Below, piece after piece: positions 47,445 to 60,821 of a DNA stretch of 64,000 bases (position 1 is its first letter; each line of letters opens with the position of its first letter). The notes below the pieces were generated by a model. That model saw only the letters and a list, made by a program, of their open reading frames with translations. It was not told the origin of the DNA and did not search any database. The position numbers and the translations under genes are program-made. The DNA comes from Spongospora subterranea f. sp. subterranea. Its lineage: Eukaryota > Endomyxa: Phytomyxea > Phytomyxea > Plasmodiophorida. The stretch lies in assembly GCA_049724395.1 (NCBI GenBank), contig JAUGWO010000024.1, forward strand, positions 1 to 64,000, given 5' to 3'.

Positions 47445-50400
47445 ATGCTGTTTTACCAGGCGCTGCCGACTCCTCCTGTTCGTACATCGATTCCAGCTGT
47501 GGCTACAAGCACCCCTAATATTTCATCGCGGTTGACGAAGAACATCTCGTCATCATCACAGCCGGACTCGTTCCGCTTGCCGACCGGTTCTGGCAAGTTC
47601 GAGCCGCCGCCGCGATCCGATTTGGGCCCAACCGTTGCTGCCCACCCATCTCGTCTGGAAACCGACCATCGCTCGTTGGGGTCGGGATCCAGGTTTGAAC
47701 TCGACACTCGCTCGTCGAATTCCGGCCGATTTGAACAATTTAAGCGGACAACAAGGACCGACTCTGCTCGTCTGGACGAAAATAAGAGCTCAGGTCGTCA
47801 TGAACCACGAACACCCTCTGTCGACGAGTTAAAACCATCTCAATTCCGAACCACTTCTAACGAATACGATCCTATCAAAGTGTGTTCGCTGATGTCTTGT
47901 TTCCGGCTTGTTTAACACCGTCCGTTTAAAGGAGTTCGATTCTGCCAATGCGCTGCCCAAAGCGGCGAAACTGGTCAGCCGCATCCATGCAGCACACCAT
48001 CGAAACTCGCCCTCTAGCGGTGCAGGGAGTTTAGATAGTGATTCATCTTCAACACACACTTACACGGATTCGGATGAGTTCGTGGCGCTGCCCTCGTCAT
48101 CGCAGCAGGCGTCGGTGGAAGTCGTTAAGGTCCAGCATGCCGACGCTGTCATGTTTGTTGGGGCCACTGGGGAAAGCGATTCGCAGGTATTTCCAACGTT
48201 CACTTCTCAATCCGCCCGTCTTAAACCTCCTAAATTGTTTGTTACGACAAGGTTCGAGAGGAGATCAGGCTCATGACAATATTGAGGGATATTCAAAACC
48301 AATATGGGGAGAATAGTGCTGAAGCGCTCACCCCATTAGAGGAGCTGGCCGCTCTCTTTGAGGAATCAGGCAATTATGAGCGAAGACGCGACGTTTTGTC
48401 AAAACTAGTCGATTTGAAAGTGGTTGGTTTATCGAGCCGCTATTGAAACTGTTGCGGAATGATTTAAATGGAGATTAGGTTTTATTTGGAGATGATCATC
48501 CTAATATATCAGATAGTTTGGCAGAACTGGGTCGGGCTTGTCTGGTTTTGGGAGATGACGTCCGCGCGAATGAGACTCTGGAGCGAGCCTTGCGGATAGA
48601 CGAGATGGAATGGGGTCTGGATCATTACAATCTTGCCAAAACGCTAGTTCTGTTAGGTAATCTCCCGCTACTCGGTATATCCCTCTTGGTTTCATGATGA
48701 GGTGTTGTCTAGGGCATACATATGCTCGACTCGGAAAGATTCCTGAACAACGGGCCTCCTCTGAAAGGGCTGTTAAAGTATTAGGCAAGAATTATATGCC
48801 GTTGTTGCTTGCTTCTGTTTGGCGTTCTGTAATATTGTGACTGGTTATTGTACATTGATGTTCTCTAGTTGATTTTCATCTTGTATTGTTTTCGCAAGTC
48901 TGATTTACCAATTAGATCCACTCGATGACTGTGATGATTATCCCGAATTGACCGAGGCTCTTTCATTGGCCAGCGATGCTTACCAGAAAATGGGTGATCA
49001 CGTGCACCAGTTGGAATCGTCGCTTCGCGAGCTGCGTGTCCGGTCGGAACAGGCCGGTCCCAACAATATTGCTCTAGTCCCCGTCATGAGAACCTTAGCC
49101 AATGCGTACGACTCATTGGGGCAGTTTCAGAACGAAAAGGAAATCCTGGAACAAGCAACAAAAATTCAGGTTTATCTCTTGAACATTGTTATCCGTTTCC
49201 CGTGTTCAAAAACGGATTCAATTTTCGTACCGTGTTGACTTCTTGCTACAGGATGCGGATCCAACCGAAAATGATTCCCCGAAATTGATTTGGACGTTGT
49301 CGATGTTGGCCAGAACGTATTCCCAGCTGGAGGAGTTCGAGTCAGCCAGGACCACTCTGCAACGTGTTCTGGGTATCAAACGTAAGCGATATGGGCCCAC
49401 CACGTCGACGGTTCTTCAGACTTTATGGGAACTTGCCGGAGTCGCTGATGGTTAGTCGTAGTAATTGGAGTTATCTGCCATGAAACTTGACCATGGCCAT
49501 AGATTTGAACGAATTAGGTGAATCGCAGCGGTACCTTGACGAAAGTTTAAGTTTATCTGAAGAATTGTATGGCCCTCGTGATCGCCGCGTTGCATTTGTT
49601 CTCGCATATCTGGCGTTGTGCCACGCTAAACAAGGTAGCCAAGGGAGACCGGAACTTCGATGTGGTTTTTGAGGATGTTGGGAATAGGGGATGCCAGTAT
49701 TTTGATGGATAGCTATCAACGGTCACTAGCGACGCTGGAGGAGATATATGGCGTTAACCATGTAATATTTGCCAATACACTGAAGCTGTTTGGGAAAGCG
49801 TCTTGTGAGCTGGGAGATTTCACAAAACAGAGAAAAATACTTAAAAAGGTCCGTCATAATGCCATTGTTGTTGTCCAGACAGCTTTGCTTCTTTACGTTC
49901 AATATATTTGTGGTTGCAGTGGATTGAATGTTGTTAATAGGTGCTTACATTAGAACAATCTCTTCATGAACCTGGCAGTGAGCCCATTGCTATAACTATG
50001 GCCGAATTAGGGCGATGCGAAGGCCGCCTAGGAAACTTAGTTGTGCAGAGGGAACTCCAGGTAAGTTTTTTTTTTCTCCAAGCGAGATTGTGAATGTAGT
50101 TTTAAATTCTAGGAGCAAGCATTGCAATTTTTAACTCGATTCGATTCGCCCTTGCATATTCGGTCTAGAATATTACTTGATCTTGCAAGATGTTATACTG
50201 ATATGGGAGAGCATGAATTAGCTCGTGACGCACTGCTGAGGTTGACTAAGCTCGAGGAACGAGCCCATGGGCCTGATAGCGTTTTGGTGGCGCTGACGCT
50301 ATTACAATTAGGTAAAGCTCAGTAAGTATCCAATCCATCAAGGCAAAAATACTGATGATTATGGCGAAATTAGTTAGGTGTTATTATGCATTGAACGATC

Positions 50401-50528
50401 TAGAAACGGGTCGAGTTGCTCATAAGAGATGCTCGATTGTTTTAAGGAAACAATTCCACGGCGATACGCATCCGATCTTAACCGAGCTAGATTTGTGGAC
50501 AAAGAGATTTTCAACCAAAAGAGTTTAG
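47445..50528 (+). CDS. TPR-repeat protein with disordered N-terminus (kinesin light chain-like repeats)
   Basis: Twelve exons with phase-consistent junctions give about 777 residues: 47445-47879, 47932-48186, 48252-48419, 48479-48656, 48713-48784, 48916-49169, 49252-49450, 49503-49634, 49688-49848, 49941-50060, 50113-50321 and 50378-50528. Residues 1-230 are Ser/Thr/Pro/Arg-rich and probably unfolded. From about 235 the protein is a chain of tetratricopeptide repeats of the roughly 42-residue kinesin-light-chain type, for example LGRACLVLGDDVRANETLER, LARTYSQLEEFESARTTLQR and LARCYTDMGEHELARDALLR. TPRs bind other proteins; no enzymatic domain is present. The intron 48785-48915 appears to use a GC donor (AG|GCAAG). 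The start could lie in an upstream exon, since an acceptor-like CAG follows the ATG. Confidence 0.8.
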
Positions 50529-50680
50529 ACGACGCAACTAAACATAATACAATTGCAATAGATCCCTTAACTATCAACCGTTCAGAGGTCATAATCAGGG
50601 AACCAACCACAGTAGTACGGAATTGGTGGGAGTAACACTTTGCCAACCGCCTTTTTTGCCAGTAACATAACAATCGTATT

Positions 50681-51561
50681 TTACTGGTCTAACGATGACG
50701 ATGAAGATGATGCAGAAAAAGATGGGCGTTTGCGTCGTGTTGCGTTGCGTTTGAACGCCCTGCGCCTATGTGGAGGCGACGTCGGACGGCCCCTCCACAA
50801 TCCTTCAATAGGGTCTACATCCAGATCCGAATCTGCATCTTGAATCAAACTTTGGTCCCCCGTTCTGAACCATGATGCTTCCAATCCATCCCGGTATTCT
50901 CTTAGAAAAGAATCCATCCTTTCTGCGATTGACGATCTGATAGGTCGCTGATTTTCTAACCGATCCATCGTGCTAAATCGGGTTCTCGGTACAGGAACGT
51001 CATCCTGATCAGATCGATCATCAAGGAACTGTAGTTTATCTGTCGCTGCTGAAGAAGGATATTCTTGAAAATTGCAACGACTTGTCGGTGAGACTTGATC
51101 AGGAATCGATGAAATTCTATGTGGTATTGATGCCGGTAATGGCGGCGTTGTTCCAGAAGCAGGGGATTCTGGGTAATTAGCCAGATACCGATCTAACTCA
51201 GCGGTGGCCGGATATCGTGACAACATTCTATGAGGTTCTGGTACGATTTGATCTTACTACAAATAGACAAAAACAATATTCGAAATTGATCGTATGAACA
51301 TATATATTGTGTCTAACGCAATGATCCTCGTAATTTTCTTCTAGTAAACGATGTTCGCGGGCGTCGACTGCTATGTGAAGGTGGTGGGCCAAGTGGACGA
51401 TCAGGAGTAAACTGATCATGGAGATCAGTCATCCCTCTGATATGGGGCTGTGGCGTCCAAGGCAGCGATCGTAACGTGAATCTGGGCGTTGCCACGCCCA
51501 GATGTGTTAACGTTGGCCCATCGCTCCAATATCCCCCATTATCTTCTAAATTCACATCCAC
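50681..51561 (-). CDS. Ser/Arg/Pro-rich protein, unknown function, 5' end uncertain
   Basis: I read two exons, 51561-51318 and 51252-50681, joined by a 65-bp intron with matching phase (about 270 residues). The upstream boundary at 51561 is not an ATG; it follows an acceptor-like TATTAG, so either a 5' exon is missing from my model or translation starts at the ATG at 51432. The protein is low complexity and predicted disordered, with an Arg-rich stretch (RRRAFKRNATRRKRPSFS) and a serine run near the C-terminus. No domain is recognised. It is tail to tail with the TPR gene, 152 bp apart. Confidence 0.5.
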
Positions 51562-52251
51562 TAATACCCTATTACAAACCGTTATTAAAAAACCGAAAGC
51601 CTCTGAAATATAGATTTCATTTGAACATCAAACATTGGAAAGTAAAACAATGCAAATCTGAATTATTATGAAATCATTCAGATTACTTATGGGAATGTTT
51701 CAGGGGGAGTTGGTTTTTTCCTAGTGATGTGGATGTGCCAGATATTGAATGTATATCTTCTGGTGCCTGCTCAAAAAATCATATTAAGTCTCTCCCAAAA
51801 TTTGACCTTTCAAGACAATACAAACCGACCGCGAATAATGATCTGACCACGTCCAACGACGTCCGATTTGACAGTCGATTATTTAGATTGGAATTACATG
51901 AGTATTCTGATTGATCCTGTAAAAACATATTGTCAAGTTTTGACCTCTACAACCGAACGCAATGCGGGCTGCTGGGACCTGTTTAATCGCTTTTCGAGGA
52001 GGAGACCTTCTTCTTCTGACAGATGGTAATTGCGGTGAGCGCAAAAGGGGATGTGGTCGCGATTTAGTTGCAATCTTGTTGGGTTTGATCCTCACTGAAA
52101 AATAAATCTGTTCAAACACAGCCGAACACAAAATCTCTGAAACAATGCAAACGACATTGTGGCGAACCCGCTGTAACTGTTATATCTAGATGTAGGAGAT
52201 TGTGATTAGCGCCAGAATTATCAGGTGCGAAACTCGCTGATTTTTTCGATA
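51562..52251. other. no confident gene
   Basis: A + frame at 51729-51914 follows an acceptor-like TTTTTCCTAG and might be the last exon of a small gene, but no upstream exon could be joined to it. The minus strand shows nothing recognisable. Confidence 0.3.
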
Positions 52252-53540
52252 TCACTGAACCTTTCTTCTGTAGTTTCGATGCTCGTATCTGTTCCAAACA
52301 ACAATGTTCAGACGATGAAGGTCTGATGGAAAAATTCGGGTTGAGACTGGCGAAACGCTTTTCACCTGAGTTGAAAGGGACGTTAATTTGGTGAATATGG
52401 CGCCAGTAATATCATGACCAGGAGGAAGGAATAATGAGGCGAACTCGTAAGCTTTCTTATAGCTTGAATACGCCACATCAAACCTTACAGGAAGTTGGTC
52501 AGATGTGACAATAACTATAGGATTAGAGCGACCCGGAAACATATTCACCTTCTGAGAAATTCGTTCTCGACAGCGATGTTGTGATAGGCGACAGCGGCGA
52601 CGATGTGCCGAGGTTGCTGATCGACATCAGAGCTGGCTCGGGCCAGTTGCATATTGACCGCATTCAGAGCGCATTGGGAATAATAGATGGCTGATCGATG
52701 ACGGCCCATCTCGGAAAGGATCGTCGAGATATTCAATAGTGTCTCTGTTCATAGCATCGTCTTTGGTCAATTTGGATGATGCATTCGTCGTCAAATTGCA
52801 GAAAACGAACAGTTTGGGAGGGACAACCAACAAGTTCCGTTGAATCATATCACCATAAAATTTCAAATGATCAAACCTGGAACAGGGGTGAGCTTTCCTC
52901 CATTACTGGGAATTCGCTTTTCAATTTTCAGAGCCGTCGAGATCGCCCTCAAAGCTAGATGATGATCGCCGAACCTAGAAAACGAACAAGATCAACGATC
53001 ACTTGTTCGAATTAGTTCGTAAACTTGATGTGAATTTTGGAAATGATCGGGTTCAACAAACCGGACAGGCCGATAGTTATTGCGTTGAAATCATGTTGGA
53101 GTTGTGTTGATATTTACCTTCGATGAAGGCAGCTGATATTGCTCAGCGTTGCCGCTCGTAATGATATTTGCCGGTCTAGTTTGGTCCCTCGTGTCAGCGA
53201 TAGCGCTTTCCGAAATATATCCAGTGCGATCTGGTAGTTGGATGAGTGTTTCAGCACCAGACGCAGTGCAAAATCATTATATCGGCCGGCCAAGAACAGT
53301 TCGGCTTCGATCGTCAGAATGTTATCGACGCCCACTGATTCTCGTTGAAGCTCGAGTGCTTTTTCTAGGCAGGCGATCTCTTGTCCATGCCGTCCCTAAT
53401 ATCATTAACTTGAAAACAAGACCTCTTGTCAATACAAATGTTTTCACCTTAATACGATTCGAATCGGCGTCGGCGATGTACTGATGAACCCGATCGCTTG
53501 GGTCGACACTTTCGTCGGATTCATCCATCGTGGCCAACAT
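52252..53540 (-). CDS. TPR-repeat protein, about 298 residues
   Basis: Five exons (53540-53448, 53395-53118, 52974-52877, 52744-52549 and 52483-52252) join in phase. Two introns are unusually long for this window (143 and 132 bp) and may hide small errors. The product begins MLATMDESDESVDPSDRVHQ, then shows helical repeats of TPR type: HGQEIACLEKALELQRESVG, YQIALDIFRKALSLT and LLNISTILSEMGRHRSAIYY with YSQCALNA. The C-terminal 70 residues are basic and lack repeats. No enzymatic motif is present; a protein-interaction role is likely. Its start lies 296 bp from the stop of the Fused-like kinase gene on the same strand. Confidence 0.65.
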
Positions 53541-53836
53541 AGTTTCACCACCAGCTTTGTGCGAAAGAGCAAACGGGTCAATGTTTCATAACGAGATCGC
53601 GATATCGTACTGCCTTGGAGCGAACGATATTTGAGAAGGAACGAGCGCCGACGGTACCTCACCAGAGCCACAAATATAGATCACTGGGGAGAATAATCAC
53701 TTCTGGGGATTTATTTTTTATACACACAAAATGGGATTACGCCAATCCAGACTGCATCTTACTCGTTATTCGGCGGGCGAACTTCAGCGGTTCGTCCGAA
53801 TCGGTGAGCTGTCCGACAACGTCTGATAGAATCTAT

Positions 53837-56800
53837 TCATGAAGGATTAATAGCTATTTTGGTAAGCGGAGACAGTAAAATGATGACCGTTTCATAAGGT
53901 AGCCGTTGTAATCTTGACCGGCATCCGTCGAAAGAACAAAGGTTCGCTAATGAATACATACAAGTTCTCCGAACGATTGCATCGGCTGAAATGTTGCCTA
54001 TAAACTCTGGTTAACTACCGGTTTGTGTTTCCAAGTTATTTTACCAATGCATCCTAGCAACGTCTCAACTGCTCCTGCAGATAATAGATCTCCAACAACT
54101 TTATCCGAAAACCGCGCGAGATTGCCTATTGCACCAGCAGCGTTGATGGTAATTCTCCTGTCGATGCCACTCGTTGAAGCCTGTGAAAACTTTTAGGCGA
54201 CATTAACAGGCGATAACAAATTGAGATTCGATACGCTATAAGACAACGCATTTATCAACTGCGGAATACATGGCGATAAACTCTGGCAGAGCTCATCGTT
54301 GTGGAAAACGGCGTTTCCGATGGCAAACGCCGCATATTTTCGCACCTATAAGAACAATAGTAAACAACTTGACAATTATGCAATACAATGATGAAGAACC
54401 TGAGGGTCATGGTCACCGCAGCAATCAATCAAAGGTGGAAGGATCCCATTTTCTTGAAAATGCTTATAGAAAAATGGAGAAAACCGACAAAGGTTCCCGA
54501 TTAAGTTACAGGCCTGCAGAGAATTTACGAACAGGACGTGACATCAAGCAGTAAAACATACCTTTACTCGAATATCGGCGTTGTCATGTTTGAGAAAAAT
54601 GACCAGAACGGGATATATATGTGACTGATGGATATGTTGATAGTTGGACATATCTGTGCGAGCTAACTGGCACAACAACGTTAGCACCTAATTAAGCGTT
54701 AAGCAAGCATTGAAAACATTCTGATTAGGGCAACGCTACATCAGCTAGAGCGGCAGTTGGAGCGTTGGAATCGGTAAAAAAAGTCACTTTGGCGAACATT
54801 TGCAGTCCGTTGTAGTCGACAAATTGCCGGGCGAAATGCTTTGATGAGCAGACAAGCTTGGCCAAAAGTGACAACAGAGATTCTTGCGAATGATTGGTAG
54901 AGAACGAAATGGCATTGATCAAGTGCTGTATCGCGTGTTGATTATACCTAAGCGAAAAAACTTAAAGGGTGCGAAAACGGATCATTCAAGCCGAAACAAC
55001 ATCGCCTTCTGTACTCTTGCAAGCGTCACCGAGTCGATATCGGGATTGCAAAGAGGGATGTTGAGCAACCGAACAACAGACTGAATTAGACTGGCAACGG
55101 CTTTCCGTCCACCTCCCGATTGTTCTGGCCACACTGCCAATTTCTGGAGGCGGAATTCGTGCAGAAGGCAAATTACTCCTGAAACTACCGACTACAGAAC
55201 GTCAACTTCTAGTTTTGGAAGGGCATGCGTTACAAACCAGATTCATGTATACAGGTACATCTCGCGAGGGTTCGTCAGCAACAGCAGCGTAAAGCAGTTC
55301 AACTAAGTTAACTACACCATTAGGTGACAACCAATTCCAAACGTGCTGGATATGAAGCCCTTCGGACAATCTCTGCCACAAACCGCAAGTTCGTAATGCT
55401 GGAGCAAATGTACCAGGTCTCGATGCCACTCCTAAATATTATAAGAGCAACAAAGCAATGCATTGCATAACGACTACCGTATCGCAATAAATCTATGCAG
55501 GAATCGAAATATGCAGTATCTAAAAAAATATTAATTAATCTTGGATGGAAACTCCAAGACCGCAATACCAATAACTCCATAGCCAGTTCCGAATAATTCG
55601 CGGCAAGCTAATTCCCATTTATTCGGAGGGATATTGCTCATTGACATAGAGGGTGAGCCAGACAGGTTCTGGTAATGGTGACAGTTAGACAAATACGACA
55701 TTGCAGGAATAATCTCACCTCGCCTTTAAACATAGTCAAATGCTGATTATCCGCCATGCTTGAAATGTGTTGAAGAAACGGTTTTGATGTGATGATGGAC
55801 ATTACCGGATAGTCTTTCTGAACAGAAGTCAAGTTTACAGGTGATCAATTTTTGTGAAAAAAGTTCCATACATCATTAACCGAAGACAGTGTGACAATAG
55901 CGGCGACCGACATTGCCGGAGTGGCACTGGTCACAAACGATTGCAGATCAGGCTTGAGAAATGTTGGAATCAAAGATGCTTCTTTGATAACTGCGAAACC
56001 GATAACTAGCTGTTTCAACGGGGGAGGTTGCCAAAATATTACCAAGCAACGCAAGTGCTGAGACTAATCCATGCGGCGTGCCAGAACGAACTAAGGCCTT
56101 CAGGCGAAAGATTGCGGGTTGCTATTCAAAAGGTTATAAAAAGGTCCATGACTTCTGTTAACATTGAAATTACGTTTTTGAGCAACAAATTCCTAGCACT
56201 AGGAGACCGTTTACACACCTAAAAAAATAATTAAATGACAACGGCAAGCAAATTATCCTTGATTTCAAATACCTCCCTTATAATCCTCAAAATAGCAATT
56301 AATAGTTCAGGGCGATGGGATTCGAGAAGTAATGTGCAGAGGTCCGACATGCCATTGGATTGATTTACAGAATTTGCTAATGATTCTCCCACCTGCATCA
56401 TTTTGTTCACAGCTTCTACCATATTGATAGTGCTTGACATACCGCGTTGGCCCAATTACAGATTGCGCTAGAAAACGTACGTAGTGCTTGAGAAACTTCT
56501 TCAACCTGAAGTGCACGACAGTTCGTAAATGTTATAAGAGAGAATGCGTTCCTATTGCCTGTATAGCGCTAGTCTGCTCCCCACCCAAAGGGAAAGCTAG
56601 ACACATACCAGAAGTAGGAGCAATCAGGTCCGAGAGTATGCATAGAGCCGTGTTTCCCATTGCAGCGGTTGGCAGCAGTGCCAATATGGAAGATATAAAT
56701 CTATGGTCGAGGTTATTAAAGCAGCAGAATCTGAGTGTAACAGCTGACGAATGTTCGGATTACGATGGATTGCAGATAGATTTCGCGAAAGAATCGTTTT

Positions 56801-58687
56801 CTGTATGACAAGGCGCAGCAGCGAATTTTCGAAGGCATTTCCAGGTGATCGCCAGAACGACAGGACAGTCATTCTGAGTTGTTAAAAAAAGCGGCACCGC
56901 GGGAATGAAGTAAGTCGCAAAATCCGCGAGAAAACTGGAACTATAATCGACGTCACACAGTACATTACAGAGACCATCAACGTTCTGCAAAATAATAGCA
57001 CGATCCGATCCTGAGCAAAATATTAAGTAAGCAAACCTGAAAGTTCAGAAGTAGGGGCTCGTACCAGAGCTAGTGCTTAGACAGACAAGAACAGGAGAAA
57101 CAATACTGGAACAGAGTAAACGATCGGGCTCCGAGGGAGAGCTGGTTGATGTACAGGCTCCTAATACGCTCAATAAAGTCTCCCATACAGAAAAACTTGG
57201 AGAAGTCTGGGAATGCTCAGAAAACCTATGGACGTAAAAGGCATAGGCTGACCTTCAATGCCGCCAATAGGTCATGTTGAAATTCTGGATTGGTTCGAAG
57301 AGCGCGCGCGGCATCGACGTCTCTGATGGTTCCTCCATAATCCCAGGGTCTCGACGATGAAATCGCCAAAAGAGACTTCTGCTTTCCCGATTTGTTTTGT
57401 AGATCCGGGCTTGGCGAGCGAGTTTTATTCGTTGGCGTCTTATCTGGAACGGTCTCTTCCCTTTCATTGAGCAAAGCAGGTTGAAACAGGAACTGCGAGT
57501 TGCACAAGCGATCTCTGAGATTATGATAGAAGTAAGATCCTGAAATTAAGCGGCGCTTCCAGTTTTACCTAGGTGTTGATATTTTCTCTCGGGTTTTCCT
57601 CTCATCGTCAGTTTCGCGTATGAAAGGATGTCGTAATAATTGCGGCCAAGACAATCGTTTGCTTACAAAAATAAATACAAACACAGTCTTAATTAAAGTG
57701 AACACACCTTGGCTCCTTGTGAAGGAGACCCGATATAAACGATTTGAAACGCTTCGACATATCATCAGGATAAGGGACTGGGTCTTTCACAATTCTATGT
57801 ATCAAGGTGTATATGCTTTTTGTGTAGAACGGAGGATGCCCAACAAAGAGCTCGTATAAAATGACACCAAGCGACCATAAATCAACTGGAAAATATTCAA
57901 AACACGATGCCAATTGAAGGGCCATTGAACCTGTATGATCGTAGGGTTTTTCTTGAACCAATTCGGGTGCCTTAAGACATTTCAGATGAGTTTACAAATG
58001 GCAAATTCTATGTACCATATAGAGTGGTGTTCCTTTGATCGATGTCATACAGATAGAATGCGTGCTTAAAGACCTAGCAAATCCAAAATCACATAATTTG
58101 ACGGAACCACCTGCCCCAATCAAAATGTTCTGCGCGCCGACACTTGAGGAGAAATGTGGGAAAACGCCTTATATGACACTGACCTGTGGCTTCATGTCTC
58201 TGTGAATCACTCTATGAGAATGAAGATATTGCAATGCGGCGACCAATTCGATGGCGATTCGTTTAATTATGGGCTCTGGCAGTCGCTTATCATCCTCTAA
58301 TACCTATCGCGGCAACTGTATAAATATGGGAAACCGTAAAAAAACAAAATGTACCTGATAAAGTTCTCCTTGCGCCATCTCGGTGACTACACATATCTCA
58401 GTGTTTGTTTCGAACCAATCAAGCAACAGTATTATATTTGCATGGTTCAAATCCTGACACAGTAGAGGCAGAAACTCAGCTTCACAACAAAACGACTGAA
58501 TTAGAAATTATGAATGTTTCCTGACCTGCAATATGGCGATTTCTTGCCTCAACATGGATATGCAAGTTTTCCCACGTTTGACAATAAACTTCATGGCGAC
58601 CAGCTGGCCGGTTGACTTTCGTCTGCCTTTGTATACCTTGCCGAAAGAGCCTTCGCCTATCGGCTCCAATATGTGGTAGTGATCCAT
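53837..58687 (-). CDS. STK36: Fused/STK36-type Ser/Thr kinase with C-terminal armadillo repeats
   Basis: Fused/STK36 kinases act in Hedgehog signalling in flies and in building the central pair of motile cilia in vertebrates. The start ATG (58687) gives [20 protein letters not shown], the classic Fused opening. Kinase motifs: glycine loop 11-18, Lys33, HRDMKPQN (Asp123), DFGFARS (141-143) and GTPLYMAPELV, ending at [10 protein letters not shown] near 265. Kinase exons: 58687-58526, 58453-58355, 58303-58184, 58129-58016, 57970-57708 and 57661-57569. A polar linker follows, then a long helical region with armadillo features ([66 protein letters not shown]). The last exon is 53997-53837. Junctions from 56030 to 57514 and from 53837 to 54180 fit; those between about 54250 and 56000 are only partly resolved. 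Confidence 0.9.
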
Positions 58688-60216
58688 TTGGATTTGCGGT
58701 CGCAATCACCTCGCGATGATCATAAATAATAAGCGGGTAACCCGGACAGGACCAGATATGGATCCATGTGTAACGCTGCGGCTGGGCTGTTGTACCCGTC
58801 GCACTATGGCTCAGAGACAAAATTCGATCGCAGCCCATTTTGCAGTTTACTATGTCCTCGCCAAAGCAACGTTGCACAACAGACTCGCGCTCGCAGGAAG
58901 TCAGTGCACACGCAAACATTTGAAACCGTTGGTCTCGACATGCCTGTACACACTGTGTAACACCACTCCAATTGCCGGGTGCTGTACATCACGCAGGGTG
59001 TGCGCCTCACTCAGAATGTCGATAATAGTTGGCAACAGCCGGCGCCTCCTAGTCGCTAGCGGTCATTTATTTGATCATTTTTAAATTTTCATTTGACACG
59101 TCATTCTTCAGTTCGGCATGTCCTGAATGAGCCCATGTTCATGCCATACGTTGACCACAATGCTTTACGAAATTCACAAATCAAAATTTTTTCAGGAAAT
59201 TTGAGCTGGCGAATTCAACCTACTGTAGCCGTCTCACCTATGTGAACTAGGGTTTCAAAAGAGGGGCAGTGATTTACAACACATCCTCTTTGCAGCACCT
59301 GGTGCTTTTCTATCTCATCGATCTGTCGTCTTCGCCGTCTGGTGCAAAACGGAGTGGTTGAGGACATTCATTGTGCAGAGTTGTGGAACTGTGCCTGCAA
59401 ATTTCGATCACGAGTTATTGAGAACACGCCATAACCGGCATTCTCGAAATAATCGGAGAAATATCTTTGACTACGGGTTTTCATTGGATGCTCAAACAGC
59501 TCCTTGAGCAGTTTAAGGAGTTGACCGTCATGATGCCATTTTCCTATCAGGAATACAAAACGGCAACGGCCTCAAGACGCCCACTGGTGCTTGCAAATTG
59601 TTTCGTTTGAGAGATTTATGCGGAAAACCATTAAGAACAAAGAACGCCCTAGGTATATGTTGACGACACCACACAATGCCACCATCGCTCTTCCAAGAAA
59701 GAGGTTGCAGAGAAGCTACAGCAATGCAGCAGCGAACTGAACAATTAATGCAAAGCCAACAAAATTAAACTACAATGGATGAAGGCATTTATCTCCTATT
59801 TCATACATAGACACGAAGACAACTGACAAATCGTGGGTCGGTGCAAATCACATAATCCACACAGCACCAACAATGAAATACCTAAATTTTTGGCAAATCC
59901 AGCTTGTGGTTTTCTATTTCTAATTCATAGCCCCTCGTGACATGTAGCAACGGTCCCAAAGGGTGTTCGTTGTTTGGATTCTGGACCCTCTGTTTCATGG
60001 CTTTCCGAGAACCTTGGATGAAACGGGGTATTTGATGAAATTGCGATATGATAACGGGATCCTGGATAATTCCCTATCGTGAAATTCTGACTGGAATCAA
60101 AACAGTCAAGGAAAACCAGGTGTATATATTAACATTTTTCACCAAGAGACCCTGCTTTATACTCGCCCATCAGCTGTCTGCCGAGCGCCGGATTTGCTTT
60201 TCAAAATAGCAAGGTG
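58688..60216. other. 1.5-kb intergenic region, nothing recognised
   Basis: This is upstream of the kinase gene. Frames at 58716-59084 (+) and 58804-59010 (-) overlap without motifs. The rest, about 59100-60200, is free of long frames on both strands, with no repeat, tRNA or coding signal. Confidence 0.4.
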
Positions 60217-60821
60217 CTACAGCCTCTTCTTGGGAATAATGGTAGGAATATTTCGTGACCTTAACGACATTCTTCTCCCATTTACAACCTTGAACGAGGC
60301 GATCTTGATTCGCGCATCTTCATTGAGTCGTCGGCGGATCTGATACCTTCTCTTCGGAATGTTTCTAAAACCACTTTTGGTGATTTGTTTCCGAATTACA
60401 ATTTCCGTTGCAACTGGAATAATATTTTTAACTGCGGCGGAAACATTTCTAGTCCTCGGCGCGTGCTTTGGAAGCTTTTTCAACGATTTTCTCTGAGGAA
60501 ATGTTCGTGGCCGCCTCCGTTGATGATTTCCGAGTTTCGATGGTCGATTAACAATGGGGGCAAATAATCTCGTGGCAATTGCCGGATCCAGATAGAAGAT
60601 AGGACTGGATGGCTGTAAGTTCCCTGTAATGGGGAACCGATGCAAAACTCTCCTTCTAACCTGAGGCATATTATCAAATAATGGCAGTCGCGTTCGAATT
60701 TACCGGAATTGACCCGAATGTTGGGTGATGGATTAATCCAGACAAAGAGTTTGTTGACATATTCCCCTGTCGTTTTCGACATTCTGACTTGAGACATGTC
60801 TTCGGTTGCGTTAAGCTTCAT
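60217..60821 (-). CDS. small basic protein, unknown function
   Basis: I read two exons, 60821-60714 and 60660-60217, with a 53-bp GT-AG intron in phase (183 residues). The first ATG is at 60821; a second in-frame ATG is at 60785 or nearby. The N-terminal 35 residues include TTGEYVNKLFVWINPSPNI. The rest is strongly basic, rich in Arg, Lys and Pro (RRRPRTFPQRKSLKKLPKHA, RRYQIRRRLN), as in nucleic-acid-binding or ribosome-associated proteins, and probably nuclear. No family is recognised. A standard intron and consistent bias support a real gene. Confidence 0.5.
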
